Of a stretch of 64,000 nucleotides of DNA, positions 44,181 to 52,939 are shown in pieces. The notes under the pieces were generated by a model. The model was not told where the DNA came from. It saw only the letters and a list, made by a program, of their open reading frames with translations, and searched no databases. The stretch is taken from assembly GCF_023652955.1 (NCBI RefSeq), contig NZ_JAKLOY010000010.1, positions 62,001-126,000 of the forward strand, in the 5' to 3' direction. The translations under genes were made by a program, and so were the position numbers. This DNA comes from Geomonas sp. Red32 (GTDB lineage: Bacteria; Desulfobacterota; Desulfuromonadia; Geobacterales; Geobacteraceae). Within the stretch, counting starts at the first letter, position 1. Each line of letters begins with the position of its first letter.

Positions 44181-44627
44181 ATGGCAAAGAACGCAATTGA
44201 ATTCCATCGAGTGCTGAAAGCCCCGCCCGACCGTGTCTACCGGGCGTTCCTGGATCCCGATGCGATGGCCAAGTGGCTGCCGCCGCACGGATTCACCGGC
44301 CGGGTCCACCATCTCGAGGCCCGGGTAGGGGGCACCTACCAGATGTCCTTCACCAATTTCACGACCGGGAAGGGGCACGTCTTCGGTGGCGAGTACGAGG
44401 AGCTGGTCCCCAACGAGCGCATCCGCTACACCGACCGCTTCGACGATCCCACCCTGCCGGGAGAAATCACGACCACCATCACCTTCCGTGAGGTTTTCTG
44501 CGGCACCGAGTTGAGGATCGTTCAGGAAGGGATTCCGGAAGCTATCCCGGTCGAAGCCTGCTATCTCGGGTGGCAGGAGTCGCTGACCCTGCTCGCTCAA
44601 CTGGTCGAGACCGCGGTTACCGAGTAA
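44181..44627 (+). CDS. SRPBCC/AHSA1-family protein
   Basis: The 148-residue protein has the helix-grip fold of activators of Hsp90 ATPase homologues: FHRVLKAPPDRVYRAFLDPDAMAKWLPPHGF, GGTYQMSF, FGGEYEELVPNERIRYTDRF. Its ligand is not known. AGAGGTGAG precedes the ATG. A 228-base spacer to the MFS gene shows no other gene. Confidence 0.83.
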   Translation: MAKNAIEFHRVLKAPPDRVYRAFLDPDAMAKWLPPHGFTGRVHHLEARVGGTYQMSFTNFTTGKGHVFGGEYEELVPNERIRYTDRFDDPTLPGEITTTITFREVFCGTELRIVQEGIPEAIPVEACYLGWQESLTLLAQLVETAVTE

Positions 44628-44652
44628 GGGAATTGACGGGGAAACAAACGAG

Positions 44653-44677
44653 AGGCCATCGGGATGCCGGTGGCCTT
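44653..44677 (+). terminator. Hairpin after the SRPBCC gene
   Basis: AGGCCA / TGGCCT arms around TCGGGATGCCGG, followed by TCTGGTTG. The T run is poor, so the terminator role is tentative. Confidence 0.45.
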
Positions 44678-44749
44678 CTGGTTGTGCAGCCGGAAGGGCG
44701 AGTGGTGGACTGTTTCTGGCGTAAAAGGATACTGTGAGTTAAAACAACA

Positions 44750-44789
44750 AAAAGGTCACCAGGAGATTCCCGGTGACCTTTTCTTTTTT
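44750..44789. terminator. Bidirectional intrinsic terminator at the tRNA-Thr 3' side
   Basis: AAAAGGTCACC / GGTGACCTTTT stem with a T run on the plus strand and TTTTGTTGTTTT on the minus strand, three bases beyond the tRNA end. Confidence 0.85.
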
Positions 44790-44791
44790 AC

Positions 44792-44867
44792 TGGAGCCGA
44801 AGAGCGGACTCGAACCGCCGACTTGCTGATTACGAATCAGCTACTCTACCAACTGAGTTACTCCGGC
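44792..44867 (-). tRNA. tRNA-Thr (anticodon CGU)
   Basis: The 76-base minus-strand gene folds into a full cloverleaf: acceptor GCCGGAG / CTTCGGC, D-arm with AACTCAGTTGGTAGAG, anticodon stem GCTGA / TCAGC with loop TTCGTAA (anticodon CGT), T-arm with GGTTCGAGTCC, and an encoded CCA end. It reads ACG threonine codons, which are frequent in this G+C-rich genome. Confidence 0.97.
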
Positions 44868-44890
44868 TGATCCAATACTCTGAAGAGCCT

Positions 44891-45006
44891 TAGGCGGGAT
44901 CCTCAGGGGACACTCAGCCAAAGACATCGTAGATGTGTACCGTAAAAAGGCGGCTGAGTCAAGCCATACCTAGGACTGAAAGCGCTGTGAGAGCGGATCC
45001 CGCCTA
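44891..45006. repeat. Nested inverted repeat between tRNA-Thr and the receiver gene
   Basis: Outer arms TAGGCGGGATCC and GGATCCCGCCTA are perfect 12-base complements (44891-44902, 44995-45006). Inner arms ACTCAGCC and GGCTGAGT are perfect 8-base complements (44912-44919, 44952-44959). The right outer arm contains the stop codon of the receiver gene. It could be a small mobile-element remnant or a structured 3' region. Confidence 0.7.
44934..44962 (-). promoter_or_regulatory. Possible promoter of tRNA-Thr
   Basis: On the minus strand TTGACT and TACACA are 17 bases apart, about 60 bases before the mature tRNA 5' end. It lies inside the nested inverted repeat. Confidence 0.4.
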
Positions 45007-45381
45007 GTTGACTCCGGCGAGACATCTCCTGACTTTGCTGGCGATCTGGATGGGAGAGAAGGGTTTGAGAATGTAGCCATCGGCACCGGTCTCCTGTGCC
45101 AGTTGCCGCATCTCCAGATCGCTCTTCGAGGAAAGAAGCAGGATCGGGATGTCTTTGCACGTCTCGTTCTCCTTGAGGAGCTTCGCCTTGGTGTCCCCGG
45201 AGAGCATCGGCATCATGATGTCGAGGATGATCAGGCCGGGGCGGTTTTTCGAGAAGATGTGCTTGTTGGCCTCGATGCCGTTGGTTGCGGTCGCCACCTG
45301 GTAGCCCGCCTCCTCGAGGGCGTCTTTGGCCATGGTCAGCACCAGTTCGCTGTCGTCTATGATGAGGATGTTCTTGTTCAT
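45004..45381 (-). CDS. Stand-alone receiver-domain response regulator
   Basis: The 125-residue protein is a single CheY-like receiver: acidic pair in IIDDSELV, phosphoacceptor Asp in LIILDIMMPMLSG, switch serine in LLLSSKSD and lysine in GYILKPFS. It has no output domain, so it must act by protein contact or as a phosphate relay. No kinase lies nearby. AGGAG precedes the ATG. Confidence 0.92.
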   Translation of the reverse strand: MNKNILIIDDSELVLTMAKDALEEAGYQVATATNGIEANKHIFSKNRPGLIILDIMMPMLSGDTKAKLLKENETCKDIPILLLSSKSDLEMRQLAQETGADGYILKPFSPIQIASKVRRCLAGVN

Positions 45382-45690
45382 TTTACGTCTCCTGCAGGTT
45401 GATGAGGGGCGAAGCTCTCAGCTCCGTGCGCCTTCGAGTCCTATCTTTCAGCAAGATCGGTGCCTCTCTGGACTGAAAAATACAACAGGTAAATACGGGC
45501 TGTTAGCCTTGTTGCCCGTATGGCGCCGCATAGAGAGGGTGCCCCCTTTAGACGGCGTCTGCCGGGCTTGCCGGAGTTTCCGGCGGAAAAACGGCACGTT
45601 GGACAGGTACGAAAAATGGGCAGGGTGTGCGGTTTTTTGCAGGTTGTGTCCTGGTTTGCGCGGGGGCCGAGCGAGGGGAACGGTGGCGGC
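45382..45690. other. Intergenic region with no gene called
   Basis: About 310 bases upstream of the receiver gene. It holds a 7-bp hairpin TACGGGC / GCCCGTA at 45494-45520 and a CCGG-rich run near 45560-45585. Frames crossing it lack ribosome binding sites, so I call none. A small RNA is possible but unsupported. Confidence 0.4.
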
Positions 45691-45692
45691 AT

Positions 45693-45725
45693 AAAAAGGG
45701 GGTGGCCGGGAAGGGCCACCCCCTT
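45693..45725 (-). terminator. Intrinsic terminator of the thi operon
   Basis: AAGGGGGTGGCC / GGCCACCCCCTT stem with a short loop; on the minus strand it ends in TTTTT. Confidence 0.92.
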
Positions 45726-45741
45726 GGTCGTTCTTTAGGAA

Positions 45742-47049
45742 TTACCCGGCGGCGTTAGCCAGCTCGCGCTCGGTGGCGTCGTCCATCACCTTGTAGGCGC
45801 AGAACTCGCCGCACATGGTGCAGGCGCCATGCTCGGCGACCCCGGACTCCTCCCTGAGACGGCGGGCCTTGACCGGGTCGATGGCCAGGGCGAACTGCCC
45901 TTCCCAGTCGAGCTTCTTGCGGCAGCGGGCCATCTGGTTGTCCTTTTCCATGGCGCCTTTCACCCCTTTGACGATGTCGGCGGCGTGACCGGCGATCCGG
46001 CAGGCCATGACCCCCTCGCGCACATCCTCCACCGACGGCAGGCGCAGGTGCTCGGAAGGGGTGACGTAGCAGAGGAAGTCGGCGCCGGCGGAAGCCGCGA
46101 TGGTGCCACCGATGGCGGAGGTGATGTGGTCGTAGCCGGGGGCGATGTCGGTGACCAGCGGCCCGAGCACGTAGAAGGGGGCGCCGTGGCAAAGCCTCTT
46201 TTGCAGGAGAATGTTGGCCTCGATCTGGTTGAGCGGCATGTGGCCCGGGCCCTCGATCATGACCTGGACGCCGTACTCCTGGGCGCGCTGGGTGAGCTCG
46301 CCCAAGAGGATGAGCTCGTGGATCTGGGCACGGTCGGTGGCGTCGGCCAGGCAGCCGGGGCGGAAACCGTCACCCAGCGAAAGGGTCATGTCGTAGGCCT
46401 TGGTGATTTCGAGGAGGCGGTCGAAGTGCTCGAAGAGCGGGTTCTCGGCATTGTTGTGGGCCATCCACTCGATGGTGAAGGCGCCGCCGCGGGAGACTAC
46501 GTCCATGATGCGCCCTTCCTTGCGCATCCTCTCCACGGTGGAGCGGGTCACGCCGCAGTGGACGGTGATGAAGTCGACGCCGTCCTCGGCGTGCTTGATG
46601 ACCCCTTCGAAGATGTCGTCGACCGTCATGTCGACGATGGCCTTCTTCTTGGTGCGGACCGCGTCGAGGGCGGCCTGGTACAGGGGAACGGTGCCGATGC
46701 AGGCGGAAGTCTCGGCGATGATGGCGCGGCGGATCTCGTCGACCGGGCCGCCGGTGGAGAGGTCCATGATGGCGTCGGCGCCGGCGGCGACCGCCACGCG
46801 GGCCTTCTCCAGTTCCTTCTGGATGTCGAGGTCGTCTGCGGAGGAGCCGATGTTGGCGTTGATCTTGGTGCGGAGCCCCTTGCCGACCGCGAGCGGGGTG
46901 CCGTTGAGGTGTTTGATGTTGTGGCAGATGATGATGTTCCCGGCGGCGATCCCGGCGCGGATAAATTCGGGCTCTACCCCTTCGGCGAGGGCGGCCGTTT
47001 TCATCTTGTCGGTGATGATCCCCTTGCGGGCGTATTCAAGCTGAGTCAT
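45742..47049 (-). CDS. thiC: Phosphomethylpyrimidine synthase (ThiC)
   Basis: ThiC is a radical-SAM enzyme that rearranges aminoimidazole ribotide to the pyrimidine of thiamin. The 435-residue protein is the short type (no long N-terminal extension) with KINANIGSS, DLSTGGPVDEIR, EGPGHMPLNQIEANI and a C-terminal cluster motif read as C-T-M-C-G-E-F-C. ATG 47049 has AAGGAG upstream. Its place after thiED and the TPP riboswitch supports ThiC over its paralogue BzaF, which makes hydroxybenzimidazole. Confidence 0.92.
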   Translation of the reverse strand: MTQLEYARKGIITDKMKTAALAEGVEPEFIRAGIAAGNIIICHNIKHLNGTPLAVGKGLRTKINANIGSSADDLDIQKELEKARVAVAAGADAIMDLSTGGPVDEIRRAIIAETSACIGTVPLYQAALDAVRTKKKAIVDMTVDDIFEGVIKHAEDGVDFITVHCGVTRSTVERMRKEGRIMDVVSRGGAFTIEWMAHNNAENPLFEHFDRLLEITKAYDMTLSLGDGFRPGCLADATDRAQIHELILLGELTQRAQEYGVQVMIEGPGHMPLNQIEANILLQKRLCHGAPFYVLGPLVTDIAPGYDHITSAIGGTIAASAGADFLCYVTPSEHLRLPSVEDVREGVMACRIAGHAADIVKGVKGAMEKDNQMARCRKKLDWEGQFALAIDPVKARRLREESGVAEHGACTMCGEFCAYKVMDDATERELANAAG

Positions 47050-47100
47050 GACTACTCCTTTTGCTAAGTGAGCCCTCCAGGGGCAGATGATCGAAGTCAG

Positions 47101-47190
47101 ATAGGCCGCGTTGAGGGACGAAACGCGACAGTTATCAATGGTTGAAGGCAATCGTTGCGTTTCACGGTGAATCCGTTCAACACAACCTAC
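47101..47190. repeat. GTTGAGGGACGAAACGCGAC.. CAACCTAC inverted repeat element, copy 2
   Basis: Same plan as 20899-20992: GCGTTGAGG-GACGAAACGCGA on one side and GTTGCGTTTCACGGTGAA..GTTCAACACAACCTAC on the other. It fills the spacer between thiED and thiC. Confidence 0.85.
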
Positions 47191-47197
47191 GAAACAT

Positions 47198-48658
47198 TTA
47201 GGGTAACGGTTCCGAGGGATCGCGGGCGGCCTGGTAGTGGTTGACCGGACCGTGACCGTGCCCCAACGGCTGGGCGAACTTGATCGCCTTGGTGATGAAG
47301 AGCTTCCCCCGCAGCACCGCTCCCGGGAGCGGCTCGCCCTGGGCCAGGAAGGTGGCGATGGCCGAGGCCAGGGAACAGCCGGTGCCGTGGGTGTTGCGCG
47401 ACAGCACCCGCGGTGCGGTGAACCGGGTAAAGGCATTGCCGTCGTATAGGATGTCGGTCACCATTCCGTCGGTCAGGTGCCCGCCTTTGATCAGCACGTT
47501 TTTCGCCCCCATCAGGTGCAGCGCGCGGGCGGCGAGCTCCATCCCCGCGGGGTCGGTGATGGTGAGCCCGGTAAGCCGCTCGGCCTCGGGAACGTTGGGG
47601 GTCAAGAGGTAGCTGAGCGGAATCAGCCGCTTCTTCATGACCGCCAGCGCCTCGTCCTCGAGCAACGCGGCTCCCCCCTTGGCGGTCATCACCGGGTCGA
47701 CGACGACCATTTTCATCCCGTGCGCACTCAGCCGTTCGGCGAGTACCGCGGTGTTCTCGGGGGTGGAGAGCATCCCGACCTTCACCACGTGGACCGGGAG
47801 ATCGTCCAGCACGGCGTCGATCTGCTCGGCCAGGAACTCCGCCGGCACCGGCAGCACCGAGGAAACGCCGGTGGTGTTCTGGGCGGTCAGGGCGGCGATC
47901 GCCGAGGCGCCGTAGCTTCCCAGCAGCGAAATCGTCTTCAGGTCTCCCTGGATGCCCGCTCCCCCGCCGGAGTCGCTGCCCGCCACGGTGAGGACGATGC
48001 CGCGCGGATGGGGGGCGTTGCGGTTGAAGAGCAGCGAAATCTCGGTCGCGGCCAGCGCGGGATTGCGGGAGGAGAGGATCGCGGAGATGACGGCTACCGC
48101 ATCGGCCCCGGCCTCCAGGACCGGCGGTGCGTTATCGCGGGTGATGCCGCCGATGGCGACCACCGGGATGCGGAGTTTCCCTTTCAACGCCGCTACCCCT
48201 TCCGGCCCGCAGGTTTCCGGGACCTCTTTGGTGCCGGTGGGGTAGATGGCGCCGAAGCCGACGTAATCCGCATGGGCTGCCTGGGCGGCCAAAGCCTCCT
48301 CCAGCGAATGGGTGGAGATCCCGAGGAGCTTGCCAGGGCCGAGCAGCGCACGGGCCACGGCCGGGTCGCCGTCCTCCTGCCCGAGGTGGACGCCGTCGGC
48401 ATCCAGCTTAAGGGCGAGGTCCAGGTCGTCGTTGATGATGAACTTGACCTGGTGGCGGCTGCAGAGCTCCTTGAGCTGCATGCCGATGGCGAGCCGCTCC
48501 TCGGGGTCGCGCATCTTGTCGCGGTACTGCAGGACGCTGACTCCGCCCGTCAGGGCCTCGGCCACCCGCTCGACCAGGCGCTCGCCATGGTCGGTGATCA
48601 GGTAGAGACCTTCGACGCACGGCTTATTCTTGCAGCGATCCACCACGAGCTTGAGCAT
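47198..48658 (-). CDS. thiED: ThiE-ThiD fusion: thiamin-phosphate synthase and HMP(-P) kinase
   Basis: A 486-residue bifunctional enzyme. Residues 1 to about 215 are ThiE, which couples pyrimidine and thiazole phosphates (GLYLITDHGERL, FIINDDLDLALKLDADGVHLGQED, GFGAIYPTGTKE). From about 230 is ThiD, which phosphorylates hydroxymethylpyrimidine twice (VLTVAGSDSGGGAGIQGDLKT, VVDPVMTAKGG, NTHGTGCSLASAIA). ATG 48658 has AAAGGA eight bases upstream. It lies under the TPP riboswitch and before thiC. ThiD-ThiE fusions are known; here ThiE comes first. Confidence 0.93.
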   Translation of the reverse strand: MLKLVVDRCKNKPCVEGLYLITDHGERLVERVAEALTGGVSVLQYRDKMRDPEERLAIGMQLKELCSRHQVKFIINDDLDLALKLDADGVHLGQEDGDPAVARALLGPGKLLGISTHSLEEALAAQAAHADYVGFGAIYPTGTKEVPETCGPEGVAALKGKLRIPVVAIGGITRDNAPPVLEAGADAVAVISAILSSRNPALAATEISLLFNRNAPHPRGIVLTVAGSDSGGGAGIQGDLKTISLLGSYGASAIAALTAQNTTGVSSVLPVPAEFLAEQIDAVLDDLPVHVVKVGMLSTPENTAVLAERLSAHGMKMVVVDPVMTAKGGAALLEDEALAVMKKRLIPLSYLLTPNVPEAERLTGLTITDPAGMELAARALHLMGAKNVLIKGGHLTDGMVTDILYDGNAFTRFTAPRVLSRNTHGTGCSLASAIATFLAQGEPLPGAVLRGKLFITKAIKFAQPLGHGHGPVNHYQAARDPSEPLP

Positions 48659-48677
48659 GATCGGCGTCCTTTTAGTG

Positions 48678-48735
48678 AGCCACGAAGACACGGCGGTTGC
48701 GTATTCTCACAAGTTCCCGTGCCTCCGTGTCATGA
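48678..48735. repeat. Degenerate AGCCACGAAGACACGG inverted repeat
   Basis: AGCCACGAAGACACGG and CCGTGCCTCCGTGTC face each other in the leader of thiED. They are a worn copy of the family at 38994. Confidence 0.6.
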
Positions 48736-48757
48736 GGCATTTCTCCGCGGCAAAAAT

Positions 48758-48785
48758 AAAAAAAGCCGCGACGGTTGTCACGGCT
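48758..48785 (-). terminator. Riboswitch expression-platform terminator
   Basis: On the minus strand AGCCGTGAC-AACC-GTCGCGGCT is followed by TTTTTTT. It lies between the TPP aptamer and thiED, so TPP binding would stop transcription here. Confidence 0.88.
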
Positions 48786-48814
48786 CCTGGGTTCGGTTAT
48801 GGTCGATCGGAGAA

Positions 48815-48905
48815 CGTGCCGCTTCCCTACGCCGGTTTCAACCGGATCAGGTTCAAAGGGTCTCAGGCACCGCCTGTCTCAGTTCTTTCGAACTCCCCTA
48901 GCTGG
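48815..48905 (-). promoter_or_regulatory. TPP (THI-box) riboswitch aptamer
   Basis: The minus strand reads GGGGAG...CTGAGA..., then ACCCTTTGAACCTGATC and a closing GGCGTAGGGAAG. These are the conserved cores of the thiamin pyrophosphate aptamer. It controls thiED and thiC. Confidence 0.97.
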
Positions 48906-49086
48906 CTTGGATAGCGTGCCTAAAGGTAATGTAAACGCTTTGCAAAGTCAATCGTTTTCAGGTTTTTACCTTTACAGTGGGGGGGAGAAGTGATAGAAAA
49001 AACTGATGGCTGAGTCAGTCTCTAACCACTGTTAGCGGACTTTCCCAGCCATCGTCTCGTTTTGAGAGACATTCACCAAAGATAAA

Positions 49087-49140
49087 ACATCCCTCACCCG
49101 CCCTTCGGGCACGCTTTCCCCTAAAGGGGCGAGGGGATGA
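49087..49140. repeat. C/G-rich hairpin repeat before alr
   Basis: CATCCCTCACCCGCCCTTCGGGC and CCCCTAAAGGGGCGAGGGGATGAG pair across the element; it resembles other spacer repeats in the window. Confidence 0.6.
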
Positions 49141-49158
49141 GTTGACAGGAAGCTGATC

Positions 49159-50298
49159 ATGGATAGTCGGCCGACGGTTGTTGAGATCGATCTTGCCGCT
49201 TTGCGGCATAATTATTCGCTGGTGAAGAAGGCCGCCCCCAAGGGTTGCGGCATCCTCGCCGTCGTCAAGGCGGACGCCTACGGCCACGGTTTCGAATACG
49301 TCTCCAAGGAGTTGGACGCCCTCGGCGTAGATGCCTTCGCCGTGGCCTTCCTGGCCGAGGGGGTCCAGCTGAGAAGAAACGGCGTAGACCGCCCGGTGCT
49401 CATCCTCGGTGGCGTCTATCCCGGCGAAGAAAGGCGCTGCATCGGCCTCAACATCTCCACCGCGGTCTTCACCCTCGAGCAGGCCGCCGCGCTCGACCGG
49501 GCAGCCTCTGAGCTGGCCGCGCCGCGCCCGGCCAAGATCCATCTGGAGATCGATACCGGGATGGGCAGGCTGGGGGTTCCCCACCACGAGGCTCCGGCCT
49601 TTCTCGCCAAGCTGAAGGAATTCAAGCACCTGGAGCTGGAGGGGATATTCTCCCATTTCGCCAGTGCCGACGAGCTCGACGAGGACGGCCGCAGCTATAC
49701 GAAACTCCAGGTGGAGCGGCTCTCCGCGGCGGTCACCGAGGCGAGGCGGGTCGGTTTCTCCCCCGCCTACGTGCATACCTCCAACAGTGCCGGCATCCTG
49801 ACCCTGGACACTCCCTTCTGCAACCTGATCCGTCCCGGCATCATCCTTTACGGTGGGCTCCCCTCCGGGGATTTCGCCGGCATGGTCAAGTCGAAGCCGG
49901 TGATGCGGCTGGTCAGCAGGGTGGCCATGCTGAAATGGGTGGAGCCGGGGACGCCGATCAGCTATGGCAGGAGGTTCGTCGCCGACAAGCGTACCCTCAT
50001 CGCTAGCGTCCCGGTCGGCTATGCCGACGGCTATCCGCGCAGCCTCACCAACAAGGGAGAGGTGCTGATCCGCGGGCAGCGGGCGAAGGTGGCCGGCACC
50101 GTCTGCATGGACTGGATCATGCTGGACGTGACCAGCGTGGAAGGGGTGGCCGTCGGGGACGAGGTAACGCTGCTCGGACCCGATCCGTTGGGTGACTCCA
50201 TCAGTGCCGAGGAATTGGCCCAGAAAGCTGGGACCATCCCGTACGAGATTTTCTGCGGCATCGCCACCCGGCGGGTCCGCAGGGTCTACATCGGGTAG
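49159..50298 (+). CDS. alr: Alanine racemase
   Basis: The 379-residue PLP enzyme supplies D-alanine for peptidoglycan. The cofactor lysine is in [11 protein letters not shown], the opposite-face tyrosine in [28 protein letters not shown], and [10 protein letters not shown] is intact. AGGAAG precedes ATG 49159. It is transcribed toward selD with a repeat in between. Confidence 0.96.
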   Translation: MDSRPTVVEIDLAALRHNYSLVKKAAPKGCGILAVVKADAYGHGFEYVSKELDALGVDAFAVAFLAEGVQLRRNGVDRPVLILGGVYPGEERRCIGLNISTAVFTLEQAAALDRAASELAAPRPAKIHLEIDTGMGRLGVPHHEAPAFLAKLKEFKHLELEGIFSHFASADELDEDGRSYTKLQVERLSAAVTEARRVGFSPAYVHTSNSAGILTLDTPFCNLIRPGIILYGGLPSGDFAGMVKSKPVMRLVSRVAMLKWVEPGTPISYGRRFVADKRTLIASVPVGYADGYPRSLTNKGEVLIRGQRAKVAGTVCMDWIMLDVTSVEGVAVGDEVTLLGPDPLGDSISAEELAQKAGTIPYEIFCGIATRRVRRVYIG

Positions 50299-50329
50299 CG
50301 GCGGATAAAAACCGGAGAAAGGCAAGTTC

Positions 50330-50399
50330 TTTTGCCACGGAGACACGGAGAAAATCTGAGAAAAGCTTGAAGGGTTTTCAGATGTCCACCGTGGCAAAA
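50330..50399. repeat. TTTTGCCACGGAGACACGG.. CCGTGGCAAAA inverted repeat
   Basis: Perfect 11-base outer arms (TTTTGCCACGG / CCGTGGCAAAA) enclose the AAAATCTGAGAAAA unit and its partner GGTTTTCAGAT. It is the most symmetrical copy of the CCACGGAGACACGGAG family and lies just before selD. Confidence 0.85.
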
Positions 50400-50411
50400 C
50401 AAGAGGGTGTT

Positions 50412-51446
50412 ATGGACGAGAGTACCGTGAGACTCACGGCGATCGTAAAGGCAGCGGGTTGAGCTGCTAAACTGGGCCCGGCGGGCCTGGAAGATGCCAT
50501 TCGCGACATATCCCGCTCCGATGATCCCAACCTCCTGGTCGGCATCGAGAAGGCGGAGGATGCGGGGGTCTACCGCATAGGGGACAGCCTCGCCCTGGTG
50601 CAGACCACCGACATCATCACTCCCCTGGTGGACGATCCCTTCACCTTTGGCCGCATCGCTGCTGCCAACGCACTTTCGGACGTCTATGCCATGGGAGGGC
50701 GGCCGGTGACGGCGATGAACCTTGCCTTTTTCCCCGCCTGCTCGCTCCCTACCTCGACCCTCGCCACCATCCTGGCCGGCGGCGCCCATGCCATAAACGA
50801 GGCCGGGGCCTGCCTGGTCGGCGGCCACACCGTCGAGGACGACGAGCTGAAGTACGGCCTCGCGGTGACCGGGCTGATCGATCCCGCCGGCGTGGTGAGA
50901 AACTGCACCGCCCGCCCCGGCGACCACCTGGTGCTCACCAAACCGCTCGGCACCGGCATCATCTCCACCGCCATCAAGGCGCAGATGGTGGAGCCGGAAA
51001 CCGAGGTCGAGGCGGTCCGCTGGATGTCGCTGCTCAACAAGGAAGCCGCCGAACTGATGGTCTGCTGCGGCGCGACCGCGGCCACCGACGTTACCGGCTT
51101 CGGACTGATCGGCCACGCCTGCGAGATGGCATCCGGGGCCGGAGTGACCTTCAGGATTCACCTCTCCGAGCTCCCGCTCATGAAGGGGATCCCTCAACTG
51201 GTGCGGGACGGGCTGGTCCCTGCCGGCTGCTACCGCAACCGGACCTATTACTCTCCGTTCGTTTCCGGGATCACCGGAGATGTGCTGCTTCCGCTCTTCG
51301 ACCCGCAGACCTCAGGAGGGCTTTTGATCTCGCTGGCCCCCAAGGACGCCCGCGAGTTCCTTAACCGCTCCAAGTCTGCCGGGGCCTTCGCCGCCCTGAT
51401 CGGCGAGGTCGAACCCTCGGGAGAAACCCCTCTTGTCTTCATCTAG
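50412..51446 (+). CDS. selD: Selenide, water dikinase SelD, containing selenocysteine
   Basis: SelD makes selenophosphate for selenocysteine and selenouridine. The reading frame from ATG 50412 crosses an in-frame TGA at 50460-50462 in the context [16 protein letters not shown], codon 17. This is the catalytic Cys/Sec position of SelD, so the codon is read as selenocysteine and the product is 344 residues. Downstream blocks are intact ([72 protein letters not shown]). Start signals: AGAGGG before the ATG. An automatic caller would begin the gene at 50598 and lose the active site. Confidence 0.96.
50472..50490 (+). promoter_or_regulatory. Bacterial SECIS-like hairpin in selD
   Basis: CTGGGCCC-GGC-GGGCCTGG pairs over eight positions (two G-U), beginning nine bases after the UGA. 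The G-containing loop 18-20 bases after the UGA is where SelB recognises bacterial SECIS elements. Confidence 0.7.
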
Positions 51447-52698
51447 ACGCCTTCACATCGCCTTCGACTTGGGAACCACTACCATCGCGGCCTCCCTGGT
51501 CGATCCGGAAGTTCCGGGGCGGCTGGCGGTGGCCGGCGCCCTCAACCCCCAGCGCCAGTGGGGGGCGGATGTCCTCGCCCGCCTGACCGCCGCCGCGGTC
51601 CCGGAGACCCGTACCGCCATGCAACTGGCGCTCGCCCGCGAGATGCAGCGCTTGGCGGAGGATCTCCTCTCCGCTGGCGAAGCCAAGCTGGCAGAGTTGG
51701 CCGGAGTCGCCGTGGCCGGTAACCCCGCCATGGAGCACCTGGCCCTCGGGCTCCCGGTCGCCTCGCTGGCCCACCCGCCGTTTCGCCCGCTCTTCACCGA
51801 AGGCAAAACGGTCTCCACCCGTGATCTCGGCTGGACTATCGACGTTCCCGCCTATCTCTTCCCGCTCCCCGGCGGCTTCGTCGGGGGCGACCTGGTCGCC
51901 TTCCTCTTCGGGCTCGAAGAGGAGCCGCAGGCGGGGAGCCTCTACCTCGACATGGGGACCAACGCGGAGATCGCCCTGTACGACGGTACCCGTTTCCTCG
52001 CCACCTCGGCCGCCGCTGGCCCTGCCTTCGAGGGGGGGAACCTTCGCTGCGGTATGCCGGCTCTCCCCGGCGCGGTAGCCAAGGTCGCCATCGAGGGGGA
52101 CCGCGTGCGGATCTCGACGGTCGCCAACGCTCCCGCCACCGGTATCTGCGGCTCCGGCGCCCTCGACACGGTCACCGCCCTGTTGGGATGCGGCGTGATC
52201 GACCGCACCGGACGGCTGCTTCCACCCGGCGAGATTCCGTCCAACCTCGCCAACCGCGTCCAGGAGGTCGACGGCAAGCTCGCCTTCGTGCTCCACCGCG
52301 ACGCCAGAAGCCTCGTCTACCTCGGCCAGGAGGACATCCGGGCGCTTCAGCTTGCCAAGGGAGCTCTGCGAGCCGGGATCGACGTCCTGATGGCCAAGGC
52401 CGGCCTCACCTTCGACCAGTTGACCAGGGTCGTGCTGACCGGCTCCTTTGGCGCCGTTCTTTCGCCGGACGGGCTAAAAACTGTTGGAATTTTCACCGAG
52501 AACATGGTAAAAATCACCGGATTTATCAGGGAGGGTGCCCTGGCCGGTGCCGAGCGGCTGATCGGCGACCCGGACGGACCCGCCAAGCTCGCAAAGCTGG
52601 CCGGCGAGGTGCGGGTGATTCCCCTTTCCGGCACTCCCCTGTTCGAGAAGCACTTCCTGGCCCACATGGATTTTCCCAAGGCCGCTGGTGATCGTTGA
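51433..52698 (+). CDS. ASKHA-domain protein related to RACo corrinoid activators (DUF4445 type), without ferredoxin domain
   Basis: The 421-residue protein has the actin-like ATPase fold found in reductive activators of corrinoid proteins: phosphate loops [14 protein letters not shown] and [35 protein letters not shown] and [12 protein letters not shown]. RACo proteins normally begin with a 2Fe-2S domain; here the chain starts directly with the ATPase. TTG 51433 overlaps the selD end by 14 bases, with GGGAG upstream, so translation is coupled. The corrinoid partner is not in the window. Confidence 0.82.
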   Translation: MSSSRRLHIAFDLGTTTIAASLVDPEVPGRLAVAGALNPQRQWGADVLARLTAAAVPETRTAMQLALAREMQRLAEDLLSAGEAKLAELAGVAVAGNPAMEHLALGLPVASLAHPPFRPLFTEGKTVSTRDLGWTIDVPAYLFPLPGGFVGGDLVAFLFGLEEEPQAGSLYLDMGTNAEIALYDGTRFLATSAAAGPAFEGGNLRCGMPALPGAVAKVAIEGDRVRISTVANAPATGICGSGALDTVTALLGCGVIDRTGRLLPPGEIPSNLANRVQEVDGKLAFVLHRDARSLVYLGQEDIRALQLAKGALRAGIDVLMAKAGLTFDQLTRVVLTGSFGAVLSPDGLKTVGIFTENMVKITGFIREGALAGAERLIGDPDGPAKLAKLAGEVRVIPLSGTPLFEKHFLAHMDFPKAAGDR

Positions 52699-52939
52699 AA
52701 TCCGAACTCCCCGAACAAGCGATGACCGCACGTGCGGTATACTCTGTAACTGGCAACACCCTGTCAGCACCATTTCCCGACACCGTCTGGTCGAATCAAT
52801 TTCTAACCGAAAGGTATTTAATATACTCCGGAGTGACATATCCCTGTGGCTGTGAGAGCAACTCTGTCTCATAGCGCAGGTTTTTCGTTTTTTTCTGGCG
52901 TTTTTTTTAACTCATAACACACGTAGAAAAGGAGCAGTC
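52699..52939. other. Leader region of purH, no gene
   Basis: A 240-base spacer. It is A/T-rich after 52800, with TTTAATATACT that could be a -10 region and a TGAGA/TCTCA hairpin (near 52853-52872) followed by T runs, possibly an attenuator. I could not match it to a known purine or ZTP riboswitch. Confidence 0.4.

Noticed and set aside
45326..45694. Plus-strand 122-codon frame upstream of thiC
   Set aside because: No ribosome binding site, starts inside the receiver gene and runs into the terminator; composition looks non-coding.
50598..51446. SelD starting at 50598
   Set aside because: This start only exists because the upstream UGA is treated as a stop. The conserved N-terminal half with the active site lies in frame from 50412.
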